This document shows, piece by piece, positions 44,701-53,500 of a stretch of DNA of 64,000 bases. The stretch spans positions 4,606,001-4,670,000 of the forward strand of contig NZ_CP011270.1 of NCBI RefSeq assembly GCF_001610835.1. Direction: 5' to 3'. The notes under the pieces are model-generated. The model was not told the DNA's origin. It was given only the letters and a program-made list of their open reading frames with translations, and did no database searches. Numbering within the stretch: position 1 is the stretch's first letter; the number at the start of each line of letters is the position of its first letter. The translations under genes and the position numbers were made by a program. Source of the DNA: Planctomyces sp. SH-PL14. GTDB taxonomy: Bacteria; Planctomycetota; Planctomycetia; Planctomycetales; Planctomycetaceae.

Positions 44701-44985
44701 ATGGCTGGCGAACCGCTCTCTTCCGAACTCCTCGGCCGATTGTCGGATGCGATCTTCCAGGGCCGGAAGATCGACGCGATCAAGATTCACCGGGAGGCGA
44801 CCGGGATGGGGCTCCGGGAGTCCAAAGAGGAGGTCGAGGCGATCGCGGTTCGCCTCCGGCAGTCGCATCCCGAGAAGTTCGCGCTCTCCCGCCCCGATGG
44901 CGGATCCGGATGCCTGGGTGCGGTCGTCCTGTTCATCAGCGCGGCTGCATGCGTCACCGTGACCGTGCACCTGCTGGCCGGATGA
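44701..44985 (+). CDS. bL12 C-terminal-domain-like protein with membrane anchor
   Basis: A 94-residue protein whose middle, IFQGRKIDAIKIHREATGMGLRESKEEVEAI, resembles the helix-turn-helix of the ribosomal L7/L12 C-terminal domain (K-I-x-x-I-K-x-x-R-x-x-T-G-L-G-L-x-E-A-K). The L12 stalk-binding residues are only partly kept. The last ~25 residues (GCLGAVVLFISAAACVTVTVHLLAG) form a membrane span. It is not rplL, which is longer and lacks an anchor; role unknown. Confidence 0.7.
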   Translation: MAGEPLSSELLGRLSDAIFQGRKIDAIKIHREATGMGLRESKEEVEAIAVRLRQSHPEKFALSRPDGGSGCLGAVVLFISAAACVTVTVHLLAG

Positions 44986-45252
44986 GAGAGGACGTCGAGG
45001 CGGGCGGATGGGGAGAAAAGGGGGCCTCGTGGTCCCCGCTCGTCCGCCGCCGTTGGGCCCCGCCATCTCTCCGGGCATGGGCCGGCAGAAGAATCAAGAG
45101 ACTCGACGGATCCGCTCAAGTCCCACCAGCTTGTGCAAATTGACCGTGGGAGATCGTCGCGATACCTTCTCCCCACGCGCACGGTTGCGCCTGCGAACTG
45201 CCGGTCCGCAACTTCGTGGCAATGAGGCCGCCGAAGAGTCGTAAAGAGATTC

Positions 45253-46539
45253 ATGGCCGAAATCACTGTCGCTTCCGCCGCCGCTCCCGTTCTCCGAAAC
45301 GTGGTCGCGGAGGTTCACCAGCCTCTCTCCACTGATGCCGCGCCGGCGCGATACTTTCCGGCGCGACACGAGATGACGCGCGACTGGCTCCAGCGGGCCG
45401 AGGATCTCGTCTTCCGGTTCGGCGAGGCGTACGACTCCTACCTCATTCTCGAGCGCGACCGCGAGTTCTACTTCGGCTCCGAGGGCCGGGGGGTCGTCAG
45501 CTTCGAGCGGTGGCGGAACAACATCTACGTCGTCGGCGGGCTCGTGGCGGCCCCCGAGGAGCGGCGGGGACTCCTGGAGGAGTTCATCCAGTTCAGCCGC
45601 GAGCGGAAATGGAACATCCATTTCCTGAACATCATGGCGGGAGACGTCCCGCTGTTCCGCGAGTTCGGATTTGAAGTCAGCAAGACAGGCGAGGAGCCGC
45701 TCGTCGACCTGCGGACCGCCACCTGGGCGGGAAAAGACTTTGCCTGGGTCCGGCAGCAGGAGAATTCCTGCCTCCGCAGCGGCGTGACGTACCGGGAAGT
45801 CTGCGTCGATCTCCTGACACCGGATCAGCACGCCGGCATCGAGCGGGAACTGGCGGAGATTTCGACGGAACACCTGAACGACACCGTCTACGGCCGCGAG
45901 CTGGGGCTGATGGTCGGCAAGCTCGACCTGCGGGAGATGTTCCGCAAACGGCTGTTCATCGCCGAAAAGGAAGGCCGGATCGAGGGTTTCGTCGTCTCGA
46001 CCCCCTCGCACAACGGCCGCGTCTGGAGCGTCGAGACCTACCGCCGCCGGAAGGACTCCGCCCGCGGCGTCGTGACGTTCCTGATCGTCCAGATGTCGCG
46101 TCAGATGCGGGCCGAGGGAGTCCAGTACCTCTCGCTCTGCCAGTGTCCGGCCCTGCGGTGCGGTGGGGAATCGGCCTCGGAGAGCGCCCTCGTCCGCAAC
46201 AGCATGAACATCTGGTGGACGACCGCCAACTGGTTCTACGACTCCCGCCGGCTGTACCACTTCAAGAGCCGTTTCCGCCCGATGTACCGGGAGTGCTTCA
46301 TCGCCGCCCTGCCGGGCTGCCGCTTCATCCCGATGTTCATGTTCGGGCTCAAGTGGGGAGTCATTCTGCCCGACTTCCTCCGCCTGCCGCGGCACATGTT
46401 CCGCCGCGGCCTCAAGTGGTTCCACCCCGAGAAGCTGGCCGATCCGAACACCGAGAAGTACGTCCGGATCGAATCGCTCTCGCTGACGGAAGCGGACGAC
46501 GAGACGGAAATGACGTCTCGGCCTCATCGGCCCAAGTAG
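45253..46539 (+). CDS. DUF2156 (MprF C-terminal-like) protein
   Basis: A 428-residue protein of the DUF2156 family, related to the C-terminal acyltransferase half of phosphatidylglycerol lysyltransferases. Blocks: YDSYLILERDREFYFGSEGRGVVSFERW, FGFEVSKTGEEPLVDL, NDTVYGRELGLMVGKLDL and VVSTPSHNGRVWSVETYRRR. The MprF membrane half is missing, so any transfer would use a soluble substrate or a partner. Function inferred only at family level. Confidence 0.8.
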   Translation: MAEITVASAAAPVLRNVVAEVHQPLSTDAAPARYFPARHEMTRDWLQRAEDLVFRFGEAYDSYLILERDREFYFGSEGRGVVSFERWRNNIYVVGGLVAAPEERRGLLEEFIQFSRERKWNIHFLNIMAGDVPLFREFGFEVSKTGEEPLVDLRTATWAGKDFAWVRQQENSCLRSGVTYREVCVDLLTPDQHAGIERELAEISTEHLNDTVYGRELGLMVGKLDLREMFRKRLFIAEKEGRIEGFVVSTPSHNGRVWSVETYRRRKDSARGVVTFLIVQMSRQMRAEGVQYLSLCQCPALRCGGESASESALVRNSMNIWWTTANWFYDSRRLYHFKSRFRPMYRECFIAALPGCRFIPMFMFGLKWGVILPDFLRLPRHMFRRGLKWFHPEKLADPNTEKYVRIESLSLTEADDETEMTSRPHRPK

Positions 46540-46731
46540 GCCTCTGGACTCGCTCGGCAGCAGTTCTGAGGAACGAGGGAGACTGACGCCGGGCGTCTTC
46601 GTCCCGTTCGTTCGGAGGGTCTCCGTCAATTCCGGATGAAGCCTTGGCTTTCCCGTTTGCAGCGAGGCGATCTCCTACCGAGACTCGTCACTTCTTCTGG
46701 ACCGGCCATCTCTCCTCCAAAGGGTCTCGCG

Positions 46732-47748
46732 ATGTCGCGCATCATCGGATTGGTCGTGTGGATTCTCTTGCTGGGGGCAGTTCCTGGCCGGACCGGCCGG
46801 GCGGATGAGCCAGCCGCCTACACGGACGCTCAGTCACTCCGGCAACTTTTTGAACCGGTGCAGGTCGGAACCGACGAGCGGTTCGACCTGTTCAAGAAGA
46901 ACGCCGGCCTCCGCGCAGAGGTCGAGGTGCCGAATGATTTCCGGTCGATCCTCGTCAGTGCACCGATCCCGTTTCAGTCGTTGGTCCTGGCTCTGGAGCA
47001 GGACGGCAAGGAGGTGACCGCGCTGTGGACCGCTCAAGCGCCCTATGACGGTGAGCTGGCCGATGCCCGCAAGTGGATTGCGGAGTCCATCGAGCAACTT
47101 GGGTTCAAGTCCGTCCCGGGGGGTCAGCTGCCGTCGTCGGTTCTCCGGGAGGCTCCGTTGCTGGAACAGCGATCTCGCGAGATCCTTCACTATCAGCGAA
47201 CCTCCGGAGAATTGCGGGAGGTGCTGATCGTCCCGCTCGTCGACAAGAACGCCAGACCTGGATCGACCGTCGAGGTCGGCCTGATGTGGTACGTCCATGC
47301 CCCGCTGCCCAAATCTCCCCTGACTTTGAACGGCGTTCTTGAGGCCTTTCCGGCGATGAAACCGCAGCACATCGATGAGCAGCTTCTCAAGGTGCTGAGC
47401 GCCGGAACGTTTGAACGGCTGGAAACACTGCAGCTCCCGACCGATTCGGCCGTCCCGCCACGCCGGCTGGTGCCGCTGACCCTCAATACCGGTTGGAACT
47501 ATCGGACATCTTCCGATCTTCGAACCCAGGTTAAGGAGGTTCTCGAGAGCACAGGCTATGTGGTGTCGACCGAAGGACGGATGAAGGACATTGCCACGGA
47601 GAACGAAGCGTGGAGCCGGGACGACTTCCGAGACGTTGTCCAACTCTCCTTCTTCAGCCCACCGCCGCGACGCGGACGGAGCCCAAGAACGTCTTTCCGG
47701 GTCTCCGGCCGCTATCTAGCTACGGCCCCCGTGAAACGCTCGGAATAA
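46732..47748 (+). CDS. Secreted hypothetical protein
   Basis: A 338-residue protein: signal peptide MSRIIGLVVWILLLGAVPGRTGRA, followed by about 310 residues with no recognised motif (AYTDAQSLRQLFEPVQVGTD, YEVGLMWYVHAPLPKSPL-like middle). ATG 46732 after AAGGG is chosen over an upstream 46636 start that lacks a signal peptide. Confidence 0.55.
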   Translation: MSRIIGLVVWILLLGAVPGRTGRADEPAAYTDAQSLRQLFEPVQVGTDERFDLFKKNAGLRAEVEVPNDFRSILVSAPIPFQSLVLALEQDGKEVTALWTAQAPYDGELADARKWIAESIEQLGFKSVPGGQLPSSVLREAPLLEQRSREILHYQRTSGELREVLIVPLVDKNARPGSTVEVGLMWYVHAPLPKSPLTLNGVLEAFPAMKPQHIDEQLLKVLSAGTFERLETLQLPTDSAVPPRRLVPLTLNTGWNYRTSSDLRTQVKEVLESTGYVVSTEGRMKDIATENEAWSRDDFRDVVQLSFFSPPPRRGRSPRTSFRVSGRYLATAPVKRSE

Positions 47749-47814
47749 ATCCTCCGGCAAGGCCGACGACCGTGCCGCCGCGGGCTGTGTTCTGCGATCA
47801 GCCGGAAATGCGAA

Positions 47815-47844
47815 CGAGCCGCGTCACCTTGGTGACGCGGCTCG
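47815..47844. terminator. Bidirectional hairpin between convergent genes
   Basis: A 14-base perfect stem, CGAGCCGCGTCACC (47815-47828) and GGTGACGCGGCTCG (47831-47844), with a 2-base (effectively 4-base) loop. It lies 31 bases from the end of the minus-strand gene and 66 from the plus-strand one. There is no long T-run on either side (only TTT on the plus side). Confidence 0.7.
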
Positions 47845-47875
47845 CGTGTTTCCTGAACGGATGCGGTGCAGTGGA

Positions 47876-50071
47876 CTACCGCAGGCTGTCCAGCCGGGCC
47901 TTCACCTGAGCCTGCGCCTTCTCCAGGACTTCTTTCACCGAGACCGGCTTGCCCCCCTGGCGCTTGCTCTCGTCGGCCGCTTCCATGAAGGCGTAGAGCT
48001 CGATCGTCTCCTCCGGGGCGACCGGCGGCTCGCCGGTGCGGAAGAACTTCACGATTTCGACGATCAGCGGCTCGTAGCCTTTGAAGTTCCCCAGCGGCAC
48101 GGCCTGCTTCTCGCCGAACACCGTTCCGCCGTAGCCCCCCTTGCCACCGCGAATCCCCCGGAAGGTCCCGATCCGGCCTTCCTTCCAGACGCCGGTCACG
48201 AAGTCCGCGTCCTTGGTCGAGGCCCGCGTGACGGTCTCGCAGCCGGGGCCCATCACGGTGTAGAGGATCTCGCAGCCGTGGATGCCGTACCAGAAGAGGT
48301 CCGGGTGGGTCGCTTCGAGCGAGCAGGGGCTGAAGGCGTCGCAGCCGAAGACCTTTCCAAATTCGCCGGCCCGGGCCTTGAGCGATTCGGGGATGAACCG
48401 CAGCGACGAGGAGGAGAACATCGGGACGTTGTATTCCTTGGCCGCCTGGTAGATGGCGAGGCAGTCGACGAGCGAGCCCGCGACCGGCTTGTCGATGAAC
48501 ACCGGCTTTCCGGCCTTGAAGACCTTGAGGGCCTGCTCCAGGTGCGGACGGCCGTCGTTCGTTTCGAGGAGGACGCAGTCGACCATCGGCAGCAGATCGT
48601 CGATCGAGTCGACCACCTTGACCCCCAGTTCCTCCACCTTCTTGGTGTACTCGGGGATCCGGCTCTTCGACGACTCGATGTCGCGGCTTCCCCAGGGATA
48701 GGCGGCGACGATCCGGCATCCTTCAAAGCCGGGCTTCGTCTTTGCCGAGTTCAGGACCGTTGTGAAGGCGACGGAGTGAGACGTATCGAGGCCGATGAGT
48801 CCGATCTTGATCGGCTTCACCGGCTTGGGGGGCTCGGCCTTCTCTTCCGTTTCGGGCTTCTCCTGCGTTGCCGGCTTCGCCGCCTTGTCCTCCTGGGCCG
48901 CCGCGAAGGGGGAGACCGCGGCGTGAGCTAAGGAGCGGGGGAGTGTTTCAGCCGGTACGACCACCACGCCGCCGGAGCCGCTCTGTCCGCCATTTCTACC
49001 TTCGGCCTTCGGCCTGACGTCGTCCGCCTCGACCTCGTAGACGATCGCCTGCTTCGTATCGAGCGCGACCGCCAGCCGCTTGCCGTCGGCCGAGAGGGCC
49101 AGGTCGGTCACCTTGCCGGTCTCGAAGTCGACCCCGTCGACCACTTCCCCTTCGTCGCGGGTCCAGACCCGGATCCCCGCCCCCCCCTGGAACCGGCCGC
49201 CGCAGCCGCTGACGAGCCGCTGGCTGTCCGGGAAGAAGGCGACGCAGGTCGAGGGCCGCTGGTGCCCGCCGAAGAAGCCGAGCGCCTTGCCGGTTTCGAC
49301 GTCGTAGACGTTGACCCGCTCGTCGAACGAGGTCGTCGCCAGGAATTTGCCGTCCGGGGAGAAGGTGACTTCCGTGGGGGGCTTCTGGTGCGGCGTGAGC
49401 GTCTGGACCGCTTCGCCGGTGGCGAGTTTCCAGACCTTGATCTCGCCGGGACGGGTCAGCCGGGTTTCATCGCCGGAGGTCGTCGCCACGAGCGTTCCAT
49501 CGGGCGAGACGGCGACGCCGGTGACGGGATCGGTGAACTTGCCGAGCTTTGACCGCTCGGTGCCGTCGGCGACGTTCCAGACGCGGACCGTCATGTCTTC
49601 CGCACAGGAGACGAGCGACTGGCCGTCGGGCGTCAGGGCGAGGTCGGTGACGTAGCCGCGGTGGCCTTTCCACTTCGGCGAAATCGTGCCGTCGGCGACG
49701 GTGACCGGCGTGATCCCCTGGTAGCCGCCGACATAGAGGTGCGTACCGTCGTTCGAGTAGGTGAGGCTGCGGACGAAGCCGGATTTCGTCGGGACCTTGG
49801 CGATCCGCTTCTTTTCGGAGAGGTTCCAGAGCTCGACGACGTCGTAGCTGCCGACCGCCACGGTCTTGCCGGTCGGGTCGAGGGCCACGCTCGTGGCGGC
49901 GTCCGGAAGGTTCTTGACGGCGAACGCGGGGTGGATCCCTTTGCCTTCCGGGATCTCTTCGGCTTCCTCGGCCCGGGCGGCCGGACCCATGCCGAGGAGA
50001 ACGAGCAGGAGCAACATCACGGCCAGCGGGCCGCGACGAAGAGGAGACATCGACAACAAGGCCATCCGCAT
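47876..50071 (-). CDS. WD40 repeats fused to a Gfo/Idh/MocA oxidoreductase
   Basis: A 731-residue exported protein. Signal peptide 1-34 (LLLVLLGMGPAARA). Six or seven WD40 repeats over about 50-350 (SVALDPTGKTVAVGS, TDLALTPDGQSLVSCAEDMTVRVW, EVTFSPDGKFLATTSFDERVNVYD). A low-complexity linker 355-425 (GGQSGSGGVV, EKPETEEKAEPPKP). Then a Gfo/Idh/MocA half: IKIGLIGLDTSHSVAF Rossmann start, VFIDKPVAGS (where others have EKP), and a C-terminal domain to 731. The fusion is in one frame with no stop. The DKP in place of EKP weakens confidence in catalysis. Confidence 0.82.
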   Translation of the reverse strand: MRMALLSMSPLRRGPLAVMLLLLVLLGMGPAARAEEAEEIPEGKGIHPAFAVKNLPDAATSVALDPTGKTVAVGSYDVVELWNLSEKKRIAKVPTKSGFVRSLTYSNDGTHLYVGGYQGITPVTVADGTISPKWKGHRGYVTDLALTPDGQSLVSCAEDMTVRVWNVADGTERSKLGKFTDPVTGVAVSPDGTLVATTSGDETRLTRPGEIKVWKLATGEAVQTLTPHQKPPTEVTFSPDGKFLATTSFDERVNVYDVETGKALGFFGGHQRPSTCVAFFPDSQRLVSGCGGRFQGGAGIRVWTRDEGEVVDGVDFETGKVTDLALSADGKRLAVALDTKQAIVYEVEADDVRPKAEGRNGGQSGSGGVVVVPAETLPRSLAHAAVSPFAAAQEDKAAKPATQEKPETEEKAEPPKPVKPIKIGLIGLDTSHSVAFTTVLNSAKTKPGFEGCRIVAAYPWGSRDIESSKSRIPEYTKKVEELGVKVVDSIDDLLPMVDCVLLETNDGRPHLEQALKVFKAGKPVFIDKPVAGSLVDCLAIYQAAKEYNVPMFSSSSLRFIPESLKARAGEFGKVFGCDAFSPCSLEATHPDLFWYGIHGCEILYTVMGPGCETVTRASTKDADFVTGVWKEGRIGTFRGIRGGKGGYGGTVFGEKQAVPLGNFKGYEPLIVEIVKFFRTGEPPVAPEETIELYAFMEAADESKRQGGKPVSVKEVLEKAQAQVKARLDSLR

Positions 50072-50308
50072 ACCACCCTCACAGGAAATGTGTCCGGTCG
50101 CGGCGAATCGGGTCGGGGCGCTCGATGTCAGAAATCACTCGACCGGTCCGGCGAGGATAGCACCCGGGGTCGGGCTGGAGAATGAACCTCGCGGGGGAAC
50201 CGCCTGTCCTGGCGGATGCTCGCGGTCCGGGGGATTGACGGGACCGGTCCGCGCCGTTGTGATGCGGGTTGGTATCGCGGTATCCGAAGAGGGGCGACGA
50301 CGTCCGGC

Positions 50309-50914
50309 ATGATTCAGATTATCGATTACGGCATGGGGAACCTTCGCAGCGTGCAGAAGGCATTTGAGAAACTGGGCTTCCCGGCCGAGATCTGCAGCGA
50401 CCCGCGGCATGTCGCGACGGCGGACCGGCTGGTCCTTCCGGGGGTGGGGGCTTTTCGGGATGCGATTCACGAGCTGAACCGGCTTGGGTTTCCGGATCCG
50501 ATCCGTGAGTACGTGGCCTCCGGGCGTCCGTTTCTCGGCATCTGCCTGGGGCTGCAGTTGCTGTTCGACGTCAGCTTTGAGGATGGTGAATACGCGGGGC
50601 TGGGGATTGTGCCGGGGCAGGTGGTGCGGTTTGAGTCACAGCCGGGGTTGAAGATTCCGCACATGGGGTGGAACTCGTTGCGGATTGTTCAGCCGGCGCC
50701 GCTGCTGGCGAATCTTCCGCAGGATCCGCAGGTGTATTTCGTCCACAGTTATCACGTGGTTCCGAAGGACCCGTCGTTCATCGCTGCGACGTCGGATCAT
50801 GGTGGTGAGTTTGTGGCGGCGATTCAGCGGGGGAATCTGTATGCCACGCAGTTCCATCCGGAGAAGAGCCAGCAGGTGGGTCTGCAGTTGTTGAGGAACT
50901 TCGCTACGGCCTGA
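50309..50914 (+). CDS. hisH: Imidazole glycerol phosphate synthase glutaminase subunit
   Basis: A 201-residue class I glutaminase that feeds ammonia to HisF in histidine biosynthesis. Catalytic triad C79 (GICLG), H183 and E185 (FHPEKS). The oxyanion region PGVGAF and the YGMGNLRSV start are typical. ATG 50309 starts the domain exactly; an upstream 50216 start is rejected. hisF and hisA are not in the window, so the his genes are scattered. Copy E of the repeat follows 21 bases after the stop. Confidence 0.95.
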   Translation: MIQIIDYGMGNLRSVQKAFEKLGFPAEICSDPRHVATADRLVLPGVGAFRDAIHELNRLGFPDPIREYVASGRPFLGICLGLQLLFDVSFEDGEYAGLGIVPGQVVRFESQPGLKIPHMGWNSLRIVQPAPLLANLPQDPQVYFVHSYHVVPKDPSFIAATSDHGGEFVAAIQRGNLYATQFHPEKSQQVGLQLLRNFATA

Positions 50915-50935
50915 GCAGCAGCCGGCCTCGTGAGA

Positions 50936-51272
50936 ACCGGGTCCAGGGGCACCCTGGTGGGGAGTGCAGAGGGGCCTGTGTTGTTTTCTTGGCCCTTTGC
51001 CCGCCGGAGGCTTGGCCGTCGAGAGATGTCTGAAGGAACGCGTGTTCAAGTGCGGACACCGTGGCGGATGCCGCCTCACCAACCCGCTGCGAGTGCGGAG
51101 CGAGCGGTGAATCCTCAACGCCGGTCCCACAAAGGGGACGTCAGTCGTGTCCCACGGTTCCTCAACGAAAATGCCTCCGGCGGCAAGGGGGCGAGGCCCC
51201 CTTGACCCCAGTGGCCGTGGCACGTTGGGTTTGAGCGGGCATAGCTGCGTCGGCAACAACGTGAGTTTGAGC
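50936..51272 (+). repeat. Dispersed ~340-bp repeat, copy E
   Basis: Starts ACCGGGTCCAGGGG 21 bases after hisH. The left hairpin loop is replaced by a U-rich sequence (GGGGCCTGTGTTGTTTTC, then TTGGCCC); the right hairpin AAGGGGGCGAGGCCCCCTT is intact. The right end is degenerate. The 139 bases to the next start hold no ORF. Confidence 0.85.
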
Positions 51273-51411
51273 TTTCGAACTGACCTTGCTCAGATGGGTT
51301 CGGAAAACGAAACAGACTCTGTTTGTGTTTTTCGTTTTTCGAAAGCGGTTGGCCGAATTGCTGTTGACTTGCGAAACAAGTCCAGACATCCTGTTCCCGG
51401 AATCAAAACGC

Positions 51412-51771
51412 ATGTCCGCCCCCCGCACCCCCGTCACCAACGAGTGTCCCTACTGCTCGGAGCCCATGGCGACCCGACGGATGGAATGCACCCGCTGCCG
51501 GATCGGCGTCGAGGCGGCCTTCCCCGAATCGCGGCTCGGAAACCTCCCGACCGAGCATCAACGGTTCATTGAGATGTTCGTCCTCGCCGGAGGCAACCTC
51601 AAGGAAATCGCCGAGCAGACCGGGGTCTCCTATCCCACGATCCGGTCGCGGCTGCTGAAAATCATCGATGTCCTGCGGGCGGAGATCGGCAAGACCTCCG
51701 TCACCCGCGGGTCCCTGCTGGATGCCGTCGACGACGAGCCGTCGGCGGCCGAGCTCATCAAGAGTATCTAG
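51412..51771 (+). CDS. DUF2089 zinc-ribbon/HTH protein
   Basis: A 119-residue probable transcription regulator: zinc ribbon ECPYCSEPMATRRMECTRC (four Cys), a helix region FVLAGGNLKEIAEQTGVSYPTIRSRLLKIID matching an HTH, and an acidic end. This is the DUF2089 family. ATG 51412 begins the family homology. It is followed after 100 bases by a membrane TPR protein gene, possibly its operon partner. Confidence 0.85.
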   Translation: MSAPRTPVTNECPYCSEPMATRRMECTRCRIGVEAAFPESRLGNLPTEHQRFIEMFVLAGGNLKEIAEQTGVSYPTIRSRLLKIIDVLRAEIGKTSVTRGSLLDAVDDEPSAAELIKSI

Positions 51772-51871
51772 TCCGGAGTGCCCGCTTGGGGCTTCCGGTG
51801 CGCTGTCTCTCTTTCCGGTCCACCCCCGTTCGGGCCGACGTACGGCCCGGCTGCGCTTGCGAGGTCAACCC

Positions 51872-53014
51872 ATGTCCCGTTCCGACCGTCGAGATGAAGG
51901 AGCCTGGCTCGACTCCGCGCTCCACGACCCCCTGCTGCTGAACTCCCTTCGCAGCGAAGACGCCCGCCGCAGCATCCGCCGGCGCCGGGCCGTCCTCCTC
52001 GGAGGCCTGTTGATCGCCATGCTGGTAGGCGGCTTCGCCATCCGGGCCACGATGGCCGGAAAGGCGGATTCGCTCGCCACCGAAGGCTGGTCGCTCTGGA
52101 AGGCCCAGAGCTACACCGAAGCGGAGGAGAAGTTCACCGAAGCGACCAAGGAAGACCCGAAGTCGGAGAACGCCTGGAGCGGCCTCGGCTGGTCCAGGTT
52201 CGGACAGGGGAAGTACCCGCAGGCGGTCGAGGCCTTCCGGAAGTGCCTCGAACTCGCCCCCAAGCATCCTGCCGCGCTGAACGGCGTCGGGCAGTGCCTC
52301 CTGGCCCAGCGAAAGTACGACGAAGCCGAGAAGGCGCTCCTGGAAGCGGCCCCCACGGCGGAGGCGGCGTGGCACGGTCTGGGGACCGTCTACCTGCTCA
52401 AGGGGGACTTCAAGAAGGCGGAGACCTGGTGGCAGAAGATCGCCAACCAGCAACCGAGGAACGACCTCGCCGCGCGGCTGCTGGCGGCATCCAAAGCGGG
52501 ATCGCTCAGCGACGAACTGCGGGCCATGATCGAACCTCCCGGCCTGCCCGAACCGGGGGCGACCAACGGCTGGGCCCTGCTGAATCAGGGGAAGATGAAA
52601 GAGGCTCGCGAAGCCTTCGAAGCGGCTCTCAAGAAGTCGCCGGATGACCTGGGGGCGGCCAATGGTCTCGGCTTTACCCTTCTGAACCTGGGTGAGTGGG
52701 ACAAGGCGAAGCCCTACTTCGAGCAGTGCCTGAAGGCAAACAAGAGCCACGCTGGTGCGATGAACGGTTTGGCGCGGTGTCTTCACGCTGAGGGGAAGAC
52801 TGACGAAGCGATTGCCCTCTGGGAGAAGCTTGACCGGGATTTTCCGGGTCCGAACGCCGGCACGACGTTCCTGGCGCAGACGTGGGTCGAGCGGGGCGAG
52901 CATGCCAAGGCGATCCCCTACATCGAGAAGCTCCTTGCGGAAGAGCCTTCGAACGAGACGTATAAGGAGTGGCTCGACAACGCCAAGGCCGGAGTGGCGA
53001 AGAAGGATCAGTAG
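51872..53014 (+). CDS. Membrane-anchored TPR protein
   Basis: A 380-residue protein with a single hydrophobic span (RRRAVLLGGLLIAMLVGGFAI, ~38-58) and about seven TPR repeats from ~65 (AEEKFTEATKEDPKSENAWSGL, AVEAFRKCLELAPKHPAALNGV, AREAFEAALKKSPDDLGAANGL). Orientation implies the repeats lie outside the cytoplasm. ATG 51872 follows GAGG. Copy F of the repeat begins 16 bases after the stop. Confidence 0.82.
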   Translation: MSRSDRRDEGAWLDSALHDPLLLNSLRSEDARRSIRRRRAVLLGGLLIAMLVGGFAIRATMAGKADSLATEGWSLWKAQSYTEAEEKFTEATKEDPKSENAWSGLGWSRFGQGKYPQAVEAFRKCLELAPKHPAALNGVGQCLLAQRKYDEAEKALLEAAPTAEAAWHGLGTVYLLKGDFKKAETWWQKIANQQPRNDLAARLLAASKAGSLSDELRAMIEPPGLPEPGATNGWALLNQGKMKEAREAFEAALKKSPDDLGAANGLGFTLLNLGEWDKAKPYFEQCLKANKSHAGAMNGLARCLHAEGKTDEAIALWEKLDRDFPGPNAGTTFLAQTWVERGEHAKAIPYIEKLLAEEPSNETYKEWLDNAKAGVAKKDQ

Positions 53015-53030
53015 GAAAGGCGATGGAAGA

Positions 53031-53380
53031 ACCGGGGTCCAGGGGTTCCCCCTGGTGGGGAGTGCAGAGGGGCAACGCCCCTTTGCCCGCCGGAGGCCTG
53101 GCCGTCGAGAGGTGTCTGAAGGAGTGAGTGTCCAAGCGCGGACACCGTGTCGTATGCCCTCTCACCAACCCGCGGGGATTGCAAGGCCAGCGGTCTGGTG
53201 TGAAGGAGTGCTCATGGCGGGTACCACAAAGGGGATATCCGTTGCTTACCACGGTTCCTCATGGAAGTGCCTCCGGCGGCAAGGGGGCACAGTGTTGTTT
53301 TTTGGCCCCTTGACCCCAGGCTGCCGTCGCACGTTGGGTCTGAGGGAGCACAGCCTTGCCGGCAAGGACGCGGTTTGAGT
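53031..53380 (+). repeat. Dispersed ~350-bp repeat, copy F
   Basis: Starts ACCGGGGTCCAGGGG 16 bases after the TPR stop. The left hairpin AGGGGCAACGCCCCTTT is intact; the right hairpin loop is replaced by ACAGTGTTGTTTTTTGG, the mirror counterpart of the change in copy E. The 120 bases before the next gene hold no other feature. Confidence 0.85.
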
Positions 53381-53500
53381 CCCGTCCGTTTCAGGGAACC
53401 GGCCGGGACTGTGGAGGGACGGCGAGGAGCCGGTGAATTTCCCGCGAAGGGGCGGCGGACGAATTCGATCCGCCGGAACCGGCTCCGTACGATCTTCCCC

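Noticed and set aside
53261-53500. N-terminal extension of the PQQ-like protein
   Set aside because: This lies within repeat copy F; the signal peptide starts at 53501.
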